Below are positions 36,900 through 45,605 of a DNA stretch of 64,000 nucleotides, piece by piece. How positions within the stretch are numbered: the stretch's first letter is position 1; every line of letters starts with the position of its first letter. The notes under the pieces are model-generated. The model was not told where the DNA came from. It did no database searches and saw only the letters and a list, made by a program, of their open reading frames with translations. Source of the stretch: Clostridium cellulovorans 743B. GTDB taxonomy: Bacteria > Bacillota > Clostridia > Clostridiales > Clostridiaceae. The DNA is taken from the NCBI RefSeq assembly GCF_000145275.1, contig NC_014393.1, forward strand, positions 3,844,001-3,908,000, in the 5' to 3' direction. Position numbers and translations under genes: made by a program.

Positions 36900-37964
36900 C
36901 TATAAGTTCCTTTCTTTTTTATTTAACTTTGTATCTATAATATATTGAGGTATTGTATTCTTGTCTTCCTGCAATGGAACTCGGGAAAGCTTTCGTAGCA
37001 AACTTTTGATAGCATAATAACAGTACCACCTTTGTGATAGCCGCATTACGAAGCCATACCGATGTGTTTCGCAAATCGAACGGACATACATAAGAATCTG
37101 GTATAAAGCAATTTTGGCACGGTCATTGTTGTTAATAACTAAGGGCTTGCCGCTTATTTCACTATATCCGGAGATGAAATCTGGTTCTTTTTCTACATCC
37201 TCATATAACATTAAAGCTGAGGAAAAACTAGCAAGAGGATCACCAAAAAAACTGCGTTCAAAATCTATAACACCTGATATGTGGAATCTCTTTTTTTTCA
37301 CTAGAAAGATATTTCCTGCCCACATATCGAAATTTACTAAGCTTGGCGTATGAACAGCATCAAGAATTTCCATTCTAGAGTAGACAGCTCTTCTAATCTC
37401 AGTATGTGGAAGCCGAATACCCTGTTGTTCAGCATCTGTCAATGCACTATTCATCATAGCGGTAAAAGCCTTACCCCATGTATTGAAGCGTCCATTTTCG
37501 TCATCATTGATATATCCAAACCAATCACCTTTAACACTATGAAGTGCAGCAGTGTATTGACCAAGCTCTCTCATTAACGTAGGTTGCTTAATTGTCCAAT
37601 GTTCAAACCATACAGTTCCTACAACCTGCTCCATAAAGAAGTAATCACATGGAACCTCCGCTCTGGAAAAATCATGTGCATAAACCTTTGGAACCGGAAT
37701 CTGTACATCTTCTAAAAGCTTATATACATAAACCTCTGTGCGCAGAATATCCTTTTCATGTTCTGTCACTTGAGCAGAAGCATTTGGTCCTGTTTTTAAG
37801 ATTAACCCCTTGCTCAGACTTTTGCTGCCTTCAATCAGATAAACTGTATTGAAGGTACCGCCTTTCAATTCCCTGATTTCCGTTATTTCCGCATTTGGAA
37901 AATGTTTATGAACCAATGTGACAATCAGCTCAGCTGAAAACATATTTTTTGTTGAAGTTTTCAT
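36900..37964 (-). CDS. Aminoglycoside-phosphotransferase-family kinase
   Basis: 354 aa. N-lobe LKGGTFNTVYLIEG, catalytic loop SLVNFDMWAGNIFL (the first His of the HxD motif is Asn) and GVIDFERSFFGDPLASF, the metal motif of the APH group. It starts 15 bp after the ABC exporter gene with a strong GGGGG site, so it is the last gene of the MarR-ABC-ABC operon. Base composition is clearly less AT-rich than the flanks. Family knowledge: APH enzymes inactivate antibiotics. Inference: part of a transferred resistance unit; the substrate is unknown. Confidence 0.82.
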   Translation of the reverse strand: MKTSTKNMFSAELIVTLVHKHFPNAEITEIRELKGGTFNTVYLIEGSKSLSKGLILKTGPNASAQVTEHEKDILRTEVYVYKLLEDVQIPVPKVYAHDFSRAEVPCDYFFMEQVVGTVWFEHWTIKQPTLMRELGQYTAALHSVKGDWFGYINDDENGRFNTWGKAFTAMMNSALTDAEQQGIRLPHTEIRRAVYSRMEILDAVHTPSLVNFDMWAGNIFLVKKKRFHISGVIDFERSFFGDPLASFSSALMLYEDVEKEPDFISGYSEISGKPLVINNNDRAKIALYQILMYVRSICETHRYGFVMRLSQRWYCYYAIKSLLRKLSRVPLQEDKNTIPQYIIDTKLNKKERNL

Positions 37965-37979
37965 AATGTTCCCCCTTTC

Positions 37980-39803
37980 TTATGCAGTTTCAGTAGAAAA
38001 TTGACTGTTATACAAATCTGCATAGAAACCATTTTGTTTTATTAATTCTATATGTGTTCCCTGCTCAATAATTGTTCCGTTGTTCATGACTAAGATGTGT
38101 TCGGCATCACGGATTGTAGAAAGCCTGTGTGCTATAATAAAGCTGGTTCTGCCTTTCATTAAAGCATTCATAGCCTTTTGGATTTCAACCTCGGTACGGG
38201 TATCTACGCTTGAAGTTGCTTCGTCCAGAATCAGTATTGCAGGATCGGCGAGTATCGCTCTTGCAATTGTAAGCAACTGTTTTTGTCCAATAGATATATT
38301 GGAAATTTCATCATCCAAAACTGTATTATATCCATGTGGAAGTGTACGAATAAAATGATCGACCCTTGCTGCTTTAGCAGCTTGCACAATTTCCTGTTCG
38401 CTGGCATTTTCTCGTCCATATGAAATGTTTTCCGCTACCGTTCCAGTAAAAAGCCAGGTGTCCTGAAGAACCATGCCAATCATTGAACGTAGCTGCTTAC
38501 GACTCATATCCTTAATATCCGTACCGTCAACCATTATTTTGCCGCCATGCAGTTCATAAAAGCGCATCAAAAGATTAACTAGGGTAGTTTTTCCTGCACC
38601 AGTGGGACCTACAATAGCAATTTTACTTCCAGCTTTCACATTGATGTTGATATCATCCATCAATATGGCATCATCATCATATCCAAACCGAACATGTTCA
38701 AACTGAACTTCACCTTTTGATGAAGGAAGCATGGAAACAGTATCCTCATCAGGTATTTCTTCCGGCTCATCCAGTATCTCATATACACGTTCAGCAGCAG
38801 CAACCGCTCCTTGCAGGGAGTTGATAACGTAGGCCAGAGTCATTATTGACTCCGAAACCTTATTGGTATACTGGAAAAATGCGGGGATGTAACCAATGGA
38901 AATACCACCTTGCAAAACTAGAATAGCACCGCCCACGGCGACAACAACATAACCCAGGTTATTCAGAAACTGAATTATAGGATTAATGATATAAGTGATA
39001 AATTGAGCTCGTATGCCAGTTTTGAGTAGATTCTCATTTAACTCCTTTGCAGTTTTTATCATTTCATCTTCTAGGTTAAATGCCTTGACAACCACATTTC
39101 CAGTAAAGGCTTCTTCAATACTAGCGTTCAGTTCTCCAAGAGCATTTTGATTATCTGCTTGATAACGCTGGGTTTTCCCCGAAATCACCCCTGCAATGAC
39201 AAGGCTAATAAAGACGGTACCCAGTACAATTAGCGATAAAAAAATGTTGATAGAAAACATCATTATAAGAGCACCGATAATGCCAACCACCGAGGAAAGC
39301 AATTGTGATAAGCCTTCTTGCAAGGTATCTGCCACTTTTTCCAAATCGCTTGTTATACGACTTAATATATCCCCCTTTTTGTGGGTGTCATAATAGCGTA
39401 GTGGCAACTTGTTCAGCTTTGTGCTGATTCTTTTTCTCATGGAAATTGTCAAGTTCTGTGCAATGCCCGCCATAACATATTGTTGCAGATAACCGAATAG
39501 AGCTCGTACCAAAAATATGGTAAGCAAGGAAAACATGATAAAACCCATTGTTGACAGGTTTAATTGAAATGTCACACCTGTTGACACCGCATCCTGAACA
39601 CCATCAGAAATCTGATTTATGGCTTGTGCAAGCAGCATGGGATAGATGATACCTAAAATAGAGCTTATAACGATACCAAAGAGTACGGTAATTATTTTCC
39701 ATTTTTGCACCATCAATTCCTTGATAAGCCGGGATACGGTTCCTTTAGTGTTTTTATTCTTAACGACACTTTTTTGCTTGTCCACGTTTCTTCCTTCACT
39801 CAT
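37980..39803 (-). CDS. ABC exporter half-transporter (membrane + ATPase)
   Basis: 607 aa: about six membrane helices (50-340) followed by an ATPase with Walker A GPTGAGKT, signature ISIGQKQ and Walker B AILILDEATSS, then the switch His in IIAHRLST. The signature ISIGQ differs from the usual LSGGQ, which suggests a degenerate site in a heterodimer. It overlaps the partner gene by 4 bp (ATGA). The pair fits heterodimeric multidrug exporters of the BmrCD/LmrCD type. Confidence 0.93.
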   Translation of the reverse strand: MSEGRNVDKQKSVVKNKNTKGTVSRLIKELMVQKWKIITVLFGIVISSILGIIYPMLLAQAINQISDGVQDAVSTGVTFQLNLSTMGFIMFSLLTIFLVRALFGYLQQYVMAGIAQNLTISMRKRISTKLNKLPLRYYDTHKKGDILSRITSDLEKVADTLQEGLSQLLSSVVGIIGALIMMFSINIFLSLIVLGTVFISLVIAGVISGKTQRYQADNQNALGELNASIEEAFTGNVVVKAFNLEDEMIKTAKELNENLLKTGIRAQFITYIINPIIQFLNNLGYVVVAVGGAILVLQGGISIGYIPAFFQYTNKVSESIMTLAYVINSLQGAVAAAERVYEILDEPEEIPDEDTVSMLPSSKGEVQFEHVRFGYDDDAILMDDININVKAGSKIAIVGPTGAGKTTLVNLLMRFYELHGGKIMVDGTDIKDMSRKQLRSMIGMVLQDTWLFTGTVAENISYGRENASEQEIVQAAKAARVDHFIRTLPHGYNTVLDDEISNISIGQKQLLTIARAILADPAILILDEATSSVDTRTEVEIQKAMNALMKGRTSFIIAHRLSTIRDAEHILVMNNGTIIEQGTHIELIKQNGFYADLYNSQFSTETA

Positions 39804-41527
39804 GCCAATCCCTCCTTACTTAATTGAGATTCTGCTATTTGCTGATACACCTGACAGCCATGCAACAATTCATTATGAGTTCCCTTACCAGCTATCCTGC
39901 CATTATCTAGAACAATGATTTGATCAGCATCCATTATAGTGCTAATACGCTGTGCTACAATGATAACTGCAGCGTCCGCAGTTTCGCTTTTCAAGGCAGC
40001 CCGCAATTTCGCATCTGTTTTGAAATCTAATGCTGAAAAGCTGTCATCAAATACAAATATCTTAGGATTTCTGATGATTGCTCTGGCGATTGAAAGCCGC
40101 TGCTTTTGCCCACCCGAGAAATTTGTTCCCCCTTGTGATACGGGCGAATCAAATCCTTTATCCAAACCAGCTATAAATCCATCTATTTGAGCTATTTTAG
40201 TAGCATGGAGCATTTCTTCGAATGTTGCGTCCTTTTTCCCATGCAGGAGATTGTCAGCAATTGTTCCACTGAATAAAAACGCCTTTTGCGGAATATATCC
40301 GATTTCGCTCCTAATTGTCTGAACAGAGAGGTTACGGATATCCTCACCATCAATGAAAATGTCACCTTCCTGTGGTTCATAGAACTGCATAAGCAGATTT
40401 GCAATTGTTGATTTTCCTGAACCAGTGCTGCCGATTATAGCAGTCGTCTGCCCTTTACCCGTGCAGAAGCTGATATCGTGAAGAACAGGCTCATCTGCAC
40501 CGTTATACCCAAATGTCACATTTCGAAATTCGACTTTTGTAGTGCTTGAATTTTCATTTTGTTTGGTAAGTTCTTTGGATAAAGATGATTCAATATCTAA
40601 TACGGCGTTGATTCGCTCTGCACTGATATTCGCTTTTGGGATCACCATAATCGCCGCAATACCCATGATTAAATATGTCAAAGTAATCGTAGCGTATTCA
40701 ATGATTGCGATAAGATCCCCCAACTGCATCATACCAGAAGATATTCGTAGTCCTCCCACCCATATAATCATCAGAGTGCATAAGTTCATAATGAGAATGA
40801 TTAGTGGCATCAATACGGCAAACAGCTTGTTGATGCGTATTCCCAGTTTGCCATAGTCTGTGAAGGTTTCATCCATACGTTTTTTTTCGTAACCTGTTCG
40901 GCTGAATGCCCGGATGACCCTAACACCAATAATCTTTTCACGGACACTACGGTTCATATTGTCCAGTAAAACTTGTAGTTTACTAAACATAGGCACTGCC
41001 TTTTTGCTTAAAAGCAACGCCAGCAGAATCACAATTATCATTACTCCCACAATGGAAAAGGCCAGTATACGGTCTTTTGAAAAAGCCAGTATTAATCCAG
41101 CGATAGTCATGAATGGAGCAGGAAGCAGCATTTCTACCACTGTGGAAAATGCCTGCTGTATTTGAATGACATCATTGGTGTTTCTATTAATCATGGACGC
41201 TGTACCAAAACGATTAAAATCATTAAAGGATAAATCCTGAATCTTACGAAATAAAGCATTTCGAATGTCCCTACCTATAAGTGCAGCATTATGTGAAGAC
41301 AGGTATGTCTCTAAAATTGAAACACCAACAACAATTGCCGCTGCCAAGAGCATTACACCGCTGATTCTCCAAATGTAATTCAGATCTGCCCCAATAATGC
41401 CTTTGTTCACAATCTCTGCAGTTAATGTAGGAATATAAAGTGTTCCTAACACTTTTAATAACAATAATACCAGCATAGCAGCGACCTGCTTTTTATATGG
41501 CTTTAAAAAACGAAAGAGTTTTATCAT
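39800..41527 (-). CDS. ABC exporter half-transporter (partner)
   Basis: About 575 aa from ATG 41527 (MIKLFRFLKPYKKQ), which has GGAGGT 5 nt upstream; the longer frame to 41569 overlaps marR. Six membrane helices, then Walker A GSTGSGKS, signature FSGGQKQ and Walker B IFVFDDSFSALD. Asp replaces the catalytic Glu after Walker B, and the switch position reads VAQRIST (Gln instead of His). One half-transporter thus has a degenerate signature and the other altered catalytic residues, the usual asymmetry of BmrCD-type pairs. Confidence 0.93.
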   Translation of the reverse strand: MIKLFRFLKPYKKQVAAMLVLLLLKVLGTLYIPTLTAEIVNKGIIGADLNYIWRISGVMLLAAAIVVGVSILETYLSSHNAALIGRDIRNALFRKIQDLSFNDFNRFGTASMINRNTNDVIQIQQAFSTVVEMLLPAPFMTIAGLILAFSKDRILAFSIVGVMIIVILLALLLSKKAVPMFSKLQVLLDNMNRSVREKIIGVRVIRAFSRTGYEKKRMDETFTDYGKLGIRINKLFAVLMPLIILIMNLCTLMIIWVGGLRISSGMMQLGDLIAIIEYATITLTYLIMGIAAIMVIPKANISAERINAVLDIESSLSKELTKQNENSSTTKVEFRNVTFGYNGADEPVLHDISFCTGKGQTTAIIGSTGSGKSTIANLLMQFYEPQEGDIFIDGEDIRNLSVQTIRSEIGYIPQKAFLFSGTIADNLLHGKKDATFEEMLHATKIAQIDGFIAGLDKGFDSPVSQGGTNFSGGQKQRLSIARAIIRNPKIFVFDDSFSALDFKTDAKLRAALKSETADAAVIIVAQRISTIMDADQIIVLDNGRIAGKGTHNELLHGCQVYQQIAESQLSKEGLA

Positions 41528-41546
41528 TTCAACCTCCTGTACCCGA

Positions 41547-42023
41547 TCATGATTTAAATTGTGAATCATCTAGGCTTTCATTTATAGTTATATGTTCCTT
41601 GAAAGTATCCGCATAATCTTTTATCATATCAATGGTAAGCTGCATTATTTCAGGAGGCATTTTCTTAAAAGCTGCTTCTTCAGCTTTTACAACCCTCTCC
41701 ATTATTCCTTTTGCATATTTCTGCCCAGACTCGGTTAATTGTATGGTCTTATTCCGGCGATCTACAGCTATTTCTTTTAGTTCGACAATTCCCCGTTTCC
41801 AAAAGTCGCTAATAACTGTGTTTACAGTCTGTTTTGGTAAATATGTCTGTTGACATATTAGTTTTTGCGTGCAATTTTCAGGTGTCCAGTAGATAATCTC
41901 TAGCACTGAAAAACTCACATATGATAGCTCAACAGATTTTGCATACTGCTCATACAGTTTCAAAATCGAGTTCCAGCTATCATTAAATTGTCCAATCAGT
42001 TCCCTTGTATTAATTTCATCCAT
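41547..42023 (-). CDS. MarR-family transcriptional regulator
   Basis: 158 aa from ATG 42023 (MDEINTRELIGQ), with AAGGAGAG 7 nt upstream. The winged helix is in LICQQTYLPKQTVNTVISDF and the wing in VDRRNKTIQLTESGQKYA. It is the first gene of the exporter operon, 19 bp before it. Family knowledge: MarR repressors bind their own promoter and are released by the drug. Direct repeats in its leader fit such sites. Confidence 0.92.
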   Translation of the reverse strand: MDEINTRELIGQFNDSWNSILKLYEQYAKSVELSYVSFSVLEIIYWTPENCTQKLICQQTYLPKQTVNTVISDFWKRGIVELKEIAVDRRNKTIQLTESGQKYAKGIMERVVKAEEAAFKKMPPEIMQLTIDMIKDYADTFKEHITINESLDDSQFKS

Positions 42024-42048
42024 GTGGTATCTCTCCTTCATCTGCAAT

Positions 42049-42128
42049 TAGTCCAAATCAATTATAGTCCTAAATCATTACTATTCTTATTTAAGATTAA
42101 TTATAGTATGTATTATGGTGATTGTCAA
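42049..42128 (-). promoter_or_regulatory. Promoter and candidate operators of the marR-ABC operon
   Basis: Consensus promoter on the minus strand: TTGACA (42123-42128), 17-bp spacer, TATAAT (42100-42105). Downstream lie two direct repeats TGATTTGGACTA (42049-42060) and TGATTTAGGACTA (42065-42077), 16 bp apart, likely MarR sites. Confidence 0.75.
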
Positions 42129-42350
42129 TCCAAGAATAATAAATTTGCCTAAGCTTAGAAGAAACCTTTTATATTGATATCTTCCAACCCAGTTAATGTT
42201 CTCTTCTTATGATTTACTATTTATTTTGACCTTTATTTTTTATGCAATTTTTTGTTATTTTTATCACTTGAAGCCTCCTGAGAAATTATAGCAATTCTCT
42301 TGTGAACTTTTCTTAAGCTAAAATATCTTTAAGTTTTTCAGTTTATTATA

Positions 42351-43286
42351 TTAATCTACATTTTTGATTTTTTTAGAGTCTTCTACTATCTTGACATCTA
42401 AAATATCTAAAATAAAAATAAATAAAGGTATCCCTAACAATAGCCCCCACATGCCCATAAACTCCTTCCCAAGAATTAGTATTGCAAATATAAAAAATAT
42501 TGGTAAAGAAGTTTTGTCAGATATTAGTTTAGGATTTAATACATAACTTTCAAAGCTATGTAACAAAGCAATCATTATAATAACAGATATTAATTTAGTT
42601 ACACCACCAATTTTGAATGCTATTAAAGAAAGTGGTATTAAGGATATTATGACCCCAGCAACTGGTATAAAACTTAATACAAATATCATAAATCCTAAGC
42701 CTATTAATTGTGGAAATCCCATAATCCATAAAGCTATTATGGAAAGAATAGAATTCACTAATGCTATTAAAAATTGAGCCTGTATTACCTTTCCAAAGGA
42801 ATTTATGAAATTTGTGCCAAAATACTCAAGTCGATTATAAATCCTTGATACCTTACTTGCTTTAAATTTGTATAAAAATTTTTTTACTCTTTCTATATCT
42901 AAAACGAAAAGCATACTTAATATTAATGAAATTAATAAATTTAAACTTCCCTTCAATAAAGCTTTACCTGTAATGACAACCGTATTCATAAATGTCTCAT
43001 AAGATTTTGATATATTAATTTGTTTAGTTAAAAATTCTATATATTCAGACCAACTATCGGGAATCTCAATTTTTGATATTTCTCCGTATATAATTTGGAC
43101 TTCTTCTATAATTTCAGGAGTATATCTAAAAATAATAAATCCCATTAATCCAATAATAACAACATATAAAACAATTATTACAACAGTTCTTGGCAAATGT
43201 AATTTACTTGCAATATGTTTTTGTAAATTATACATTAAATAAGAAAATATAAAGGTAAAAATAACTAAATTCAATAAATCCCTCAT
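42351..43286 (-). CDS. AI-2E/PerM-family membrane transporter, 5' end hit by a nonsense codon
   Basis: 311 aa from the first usable in-frame ATG, with about eight hydrophobic segments and the family block IPVAGVIISLIPLSLIAF. The better start is ATG 43368-43370, which has GGAGGG at good spacing, but codon 2 is TAG (43365-43367). The frame between is open and reads KKEEFSKGVIRASAKF, a plausible N-terminus. The change looks like CAG to TAG. ATG 43286 has only a weak TTATGAGGG context, so expression may be lost or reduced. Family knowledge: AI-2E family members export autoinducer-2 or ions. Confidence 0.8.
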   Translation of the reverse strand: MRDLLNLVIFTFIFSYLMYNLQKHIASKLHLPRTVVIIVLYVVIIGLMGFIIFRYTPEIIEEVQIIYGEISKIEIPDSWSEYIEFLTKQINISKSYETFMNTVVITGKALLKGSLNLLISLILSMLFVLDIERVKKFLYKFKASKVSRIYNRLEYFGTNFINSFGKVIQAQFLIALVNSILSIIALWIMGFPQLIGLGFMIFVLSFIPVAGVIISLIPLSLIAFKIGGVTKLISVIIMIALLHSFESYVLNPKLISDKTSLPIFFIFAILILGKEFMGMWGLLLGIPLFIFILDILDVKIVEDSKKIKNVD

Positions 43287-43500
43287 AAGGTATATTATTA
43301 AAGCTATAAGTATAAATTTAGCACTAGCTCTTATTACGCCCTTTGAAAATTCTTCTTTTTTAGGCTACATATGGTAATCCCTCCTTTTTAAGCAATAATA
43401 CTTCTCTTAAATCTCAATAGTCTACTACATAAAAGTGTTAGGTATTTTTTTATTTTTAAGTACTACTCTAGAAAGTTTAGTTTAAACTAACTACTTAAAA

Positions 43501-44019
43501 TTAAATCTTTTTTAACTTAAGTTTTGATACCATCAGATAAGCAAGAACTATAATTAAAATATTAGATAGAACTATAGATATCCTAGTGCTAGGTACAAAT
43601 AAAGAAAATAATGCAAGAAAAGAACCTGCAAGTGTTATTGGTATTCCAGTAAAAGTACCATCAAATTCACTCACATTATATTTGGCCAATCTATAGCAAC
43701 CACATATTATATAAGTCAGTATGAAAATAACTCCAGTAACTCTAAGAATTTGATCAGAAGGAATATACTTAACAAATAGCAATATAGCTGGTGTAACTCC
43801 AAAGGAAATTAAATCTGCCAAAGAATCTAGTTCTTTCCCTAATTCACTATGCACATTTAAAAATCTGGCAATCCTACCGTCATACCTGTCAACTAAAGCA
43901 GCTAATATTATAAGTATGGCTGCTCCTAAAAAATTTTTATTTAAAATTTCAATTATTGAAATAACCCCAAATGATAAATTTATAAATGTTAATATGTTTG
44001 GTATATACTTTTTAAACAT
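43501..44019 (-). CDS. CDP-alcohol phosphatidyltransferase (PssA-like)
   Basis: 172 aa, almost all hydrophobic helices. The full family motif D-x2-DG-x2-AR-x8-G-x3-D-x3-D is visible from DRYDGRIARF to GKELDSLAD. N-terminus YIPNILTFINLSFG is typical of CDP-diacylglycerol-serine O-phosphatidyltransferase. It starts 30 bp after the TVP38 gene. Inference: phosphatidylserine synthesis, perhaps stress-linked through the nearby two-component system. Confidence 0.9.
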   Translation of the reverse strand: MFKKYIPNILTFINLSFGVISIIEILNKNFLGAAILIILAALVDRYDGRIARFLNVHSELGKELDSLADLISFGVTPAILLFVKYIPSDQILRVTGVIFILTYIICGCYRLAKYNVSEFDGTFTGIPITLAGSFLALFSLFVPSTRISIVLSNILIIVLAYLMVSKLKLKKI

Positions 44020-44049
44020 GTTTTTACTCCTTTTGTTTGGATTATCAAA

Positions 44050-44751
44050 TTACATACTTTTGTTAATTTGCCTAACCTGTGATAGCTTACTTATAAGTTT
44101 ATCTTTATAAATTATTACAAGTACAAATATCACTAAAGTTACAAATGAAATTATTATTGTCGATATATAGTTTCCGTAATGAATATTAGCGCCTATACTA
44201 ACAGAAGCTAAAAGCCAAGGGAATCTACTAATAAGTAAAATTCCAAAGAATTTTGCAGGTTTAATTGGTGTTAAACCTGCTACGTATATTAGGAAGTCTT
44301 TTGGTAACCCAGGTATAATAAAAAATATAAATAAAGTAATAGAGAATCTTTTACTGTCCATAATATCTAAAATCAATTGAGATTTTTTCTTTTTAATGAG
44401 CTTTTCTATAAAAGAAGCTCCTATTAATCTTGTAAAATAAAAAGCTATAATAGATCCAAGTAATATTCCTAATATTGTATATAATAAGCCTAGAGGCGTA
44501 CCGTATATATATCCACCAGCAACTTGAATTATTTCACCAGGAATAGGTGCAATAATAGTTTGTAGTATTTGAAAAGAAACGAACATTATAACTCCAAACT
44601 TACCAGTAGAAACTATATAATCCCTGAACTTATCAAGTGATACAGTAATTTCAATGAGATACGGTAAATATTTAATAATTAATACAACTGCTAATCCTCC
44701 CAATAATGCCAATAGTATTTTTCCTATTAATACAAACTTTGTTCTATTCAT
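44050..44751 (-). CDS. TVP38/TMEM64 (SNARE-associated, DedA-like) membrane protein
   Basis: 233 aa with about six hydrophobic segments. APIPGEIIQVAGGYIYGTPL and IPGLPKDFLIYVAGLTPI are family hallmarks. Family knowledge: likely lipid scramblases or half-transporters. It is the first gene of the pair with the PssA-like gene and is divergent from the response regulator, with the putative operator between them. Confidence 0.88.
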   Translation of the reverse strand: MNRTKFVLIGKILLALLGGLAVVLIIKYLPYLIEITVSLDKFRDYIVSTGKFGVIMFVSFQILQTIIAPIPGEIIQVAGGYIYGTPLGLLYTILGILLGSIIAFYFTRLIGASFIEKLIKKKKSQLILDIMDSKRFSITLFIFFIIPGLPKDFLIYVAGLTPIKPAKFFGILLISRFPWLLASVSIGANIHYGNYISTIIISFVTLVIFVLVIIYKDKLISKLSQVRQINKSM

Positions 44752-44801
44752 AATTTTCTCCTTTCTTTGATGAATTTAATAATTAATAGTTTATCTATCA
44801 C

Positions 44802-44869
44802 ATCTTAAGATTTGCATATATTAAATCTTAAGAATTCTTAAGTCATCTTAATATTATAGATTTAAGATG
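44802..44869. promoter_or_regulatory. Cluster of TCTTAAG repeats between TVP38 and the response regulator
   Basis: ATCTTAAGA at 44802-44810 and 44825-44833, TTCTTAAG at 44835-44842, CATCTTA at 44844-44850 and TTTAAGATG at 44861-44869. These direct and inverted hexamers in a divergent promoter region are likely sites of the OmpR-type regulator. Confidence 0.6.
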
Positions 44870-44915
44870 GAGTGCATTATATACTAATAACAAGTGGAGG
44901 TGATTAATAAATACT

Positions 44916-45605
44916 ATGAGAAATATCTTAATTGCAGATGATAATGATGAGATAAGAGAAATCGTTGGAGTTTTATTGGAGAGTGAAGGTTACAATGTAA
45001 TAGAGGCTGTAGATGGCGAAGATGCTATAAACAAAGTTGATGGAAGCATAGATTTAATAATACTTGATGTAGTGATGCCTAAGAAAACAGGGTTTAAAGC
45101 ATGTATAGAAATTCGAGAAAAGACAAGTGCGCCTATTTTATTTCTAACCGCAAAATCTCAAGATTCAGATAAATGCATGGCATTTTCTGCTGGAAGTGAC
45201 GATTATCTCTCAAAACCATTTTCATATACAGAACTAGTATCAAGAGTTAAGGCATTGCTTAGAAGATACTATGTGTATAAGGGAAAAGAAACAATCGATG
45301 TAACAGGTTCAATTGCTATTAATGGATTGAAAATAAGTACAACATCAAATGAAGTTTCAATAGATGACCAGGAAATCGTTTTGACGGAAATCGAATACAA
45401 CATCCTTTTAGTAATGTCTCAAAATCGCAAAAAAATTTTTTCAGTACAAAATTTATATGAAAGCATTTGGAAGGAACCATATTTTTATTCTTGCAACAAT
45501 ACGGTTATGGTTCATATAAGAAATTTACGAAGCAAATTGGAGCTAGATCCGCAGAATCCTAAATATATTAAAACAGTTTGGGGAAAGGGGTACAGGATTG
45601 AATAG
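44916..45605 (+). CDS. OmpR/PhoB-family response regulator
   Basis: 229 aa. Receiver domain with acidic pocket DDNDE (9-13), phospho-Asp in IILDVVMPKK (~Asp52), switch Thr in FLTAKS and Lys in LSKPFS, then a winged-helix output (TEIEYNILLVMSQN, YIKTVWGKGYRIE). The nearest good ribosome site (GGAGGTGATT) is 15 nt from the ATG, an unusually long spacing. It overlaps the kinase gene by 8 bp. The sequence is of the VanR-like subgroup, but no van resistance genes lie nearby. Confidence 0.93.
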   Translation: MRNILIADDNDEIREIVGVLLESEGYNVIEAVDGEDAINKVDGSIDLIILDVVMPKKTGFKACIEIREKTSAPILFLTAKSQDSDKCMAFSAGSDDYLSKPFSYTELVSRVKALLRRYYVYKGKETIDVTGSIAINGLKISTTSNEVSIDDQEIVLTEIEYNILLVMSQNRKKIFSVQNLYESIWKEPYFYSCNNTVMVHIRNLRSKLELDPQNPKYIKTVWGKGYRIE

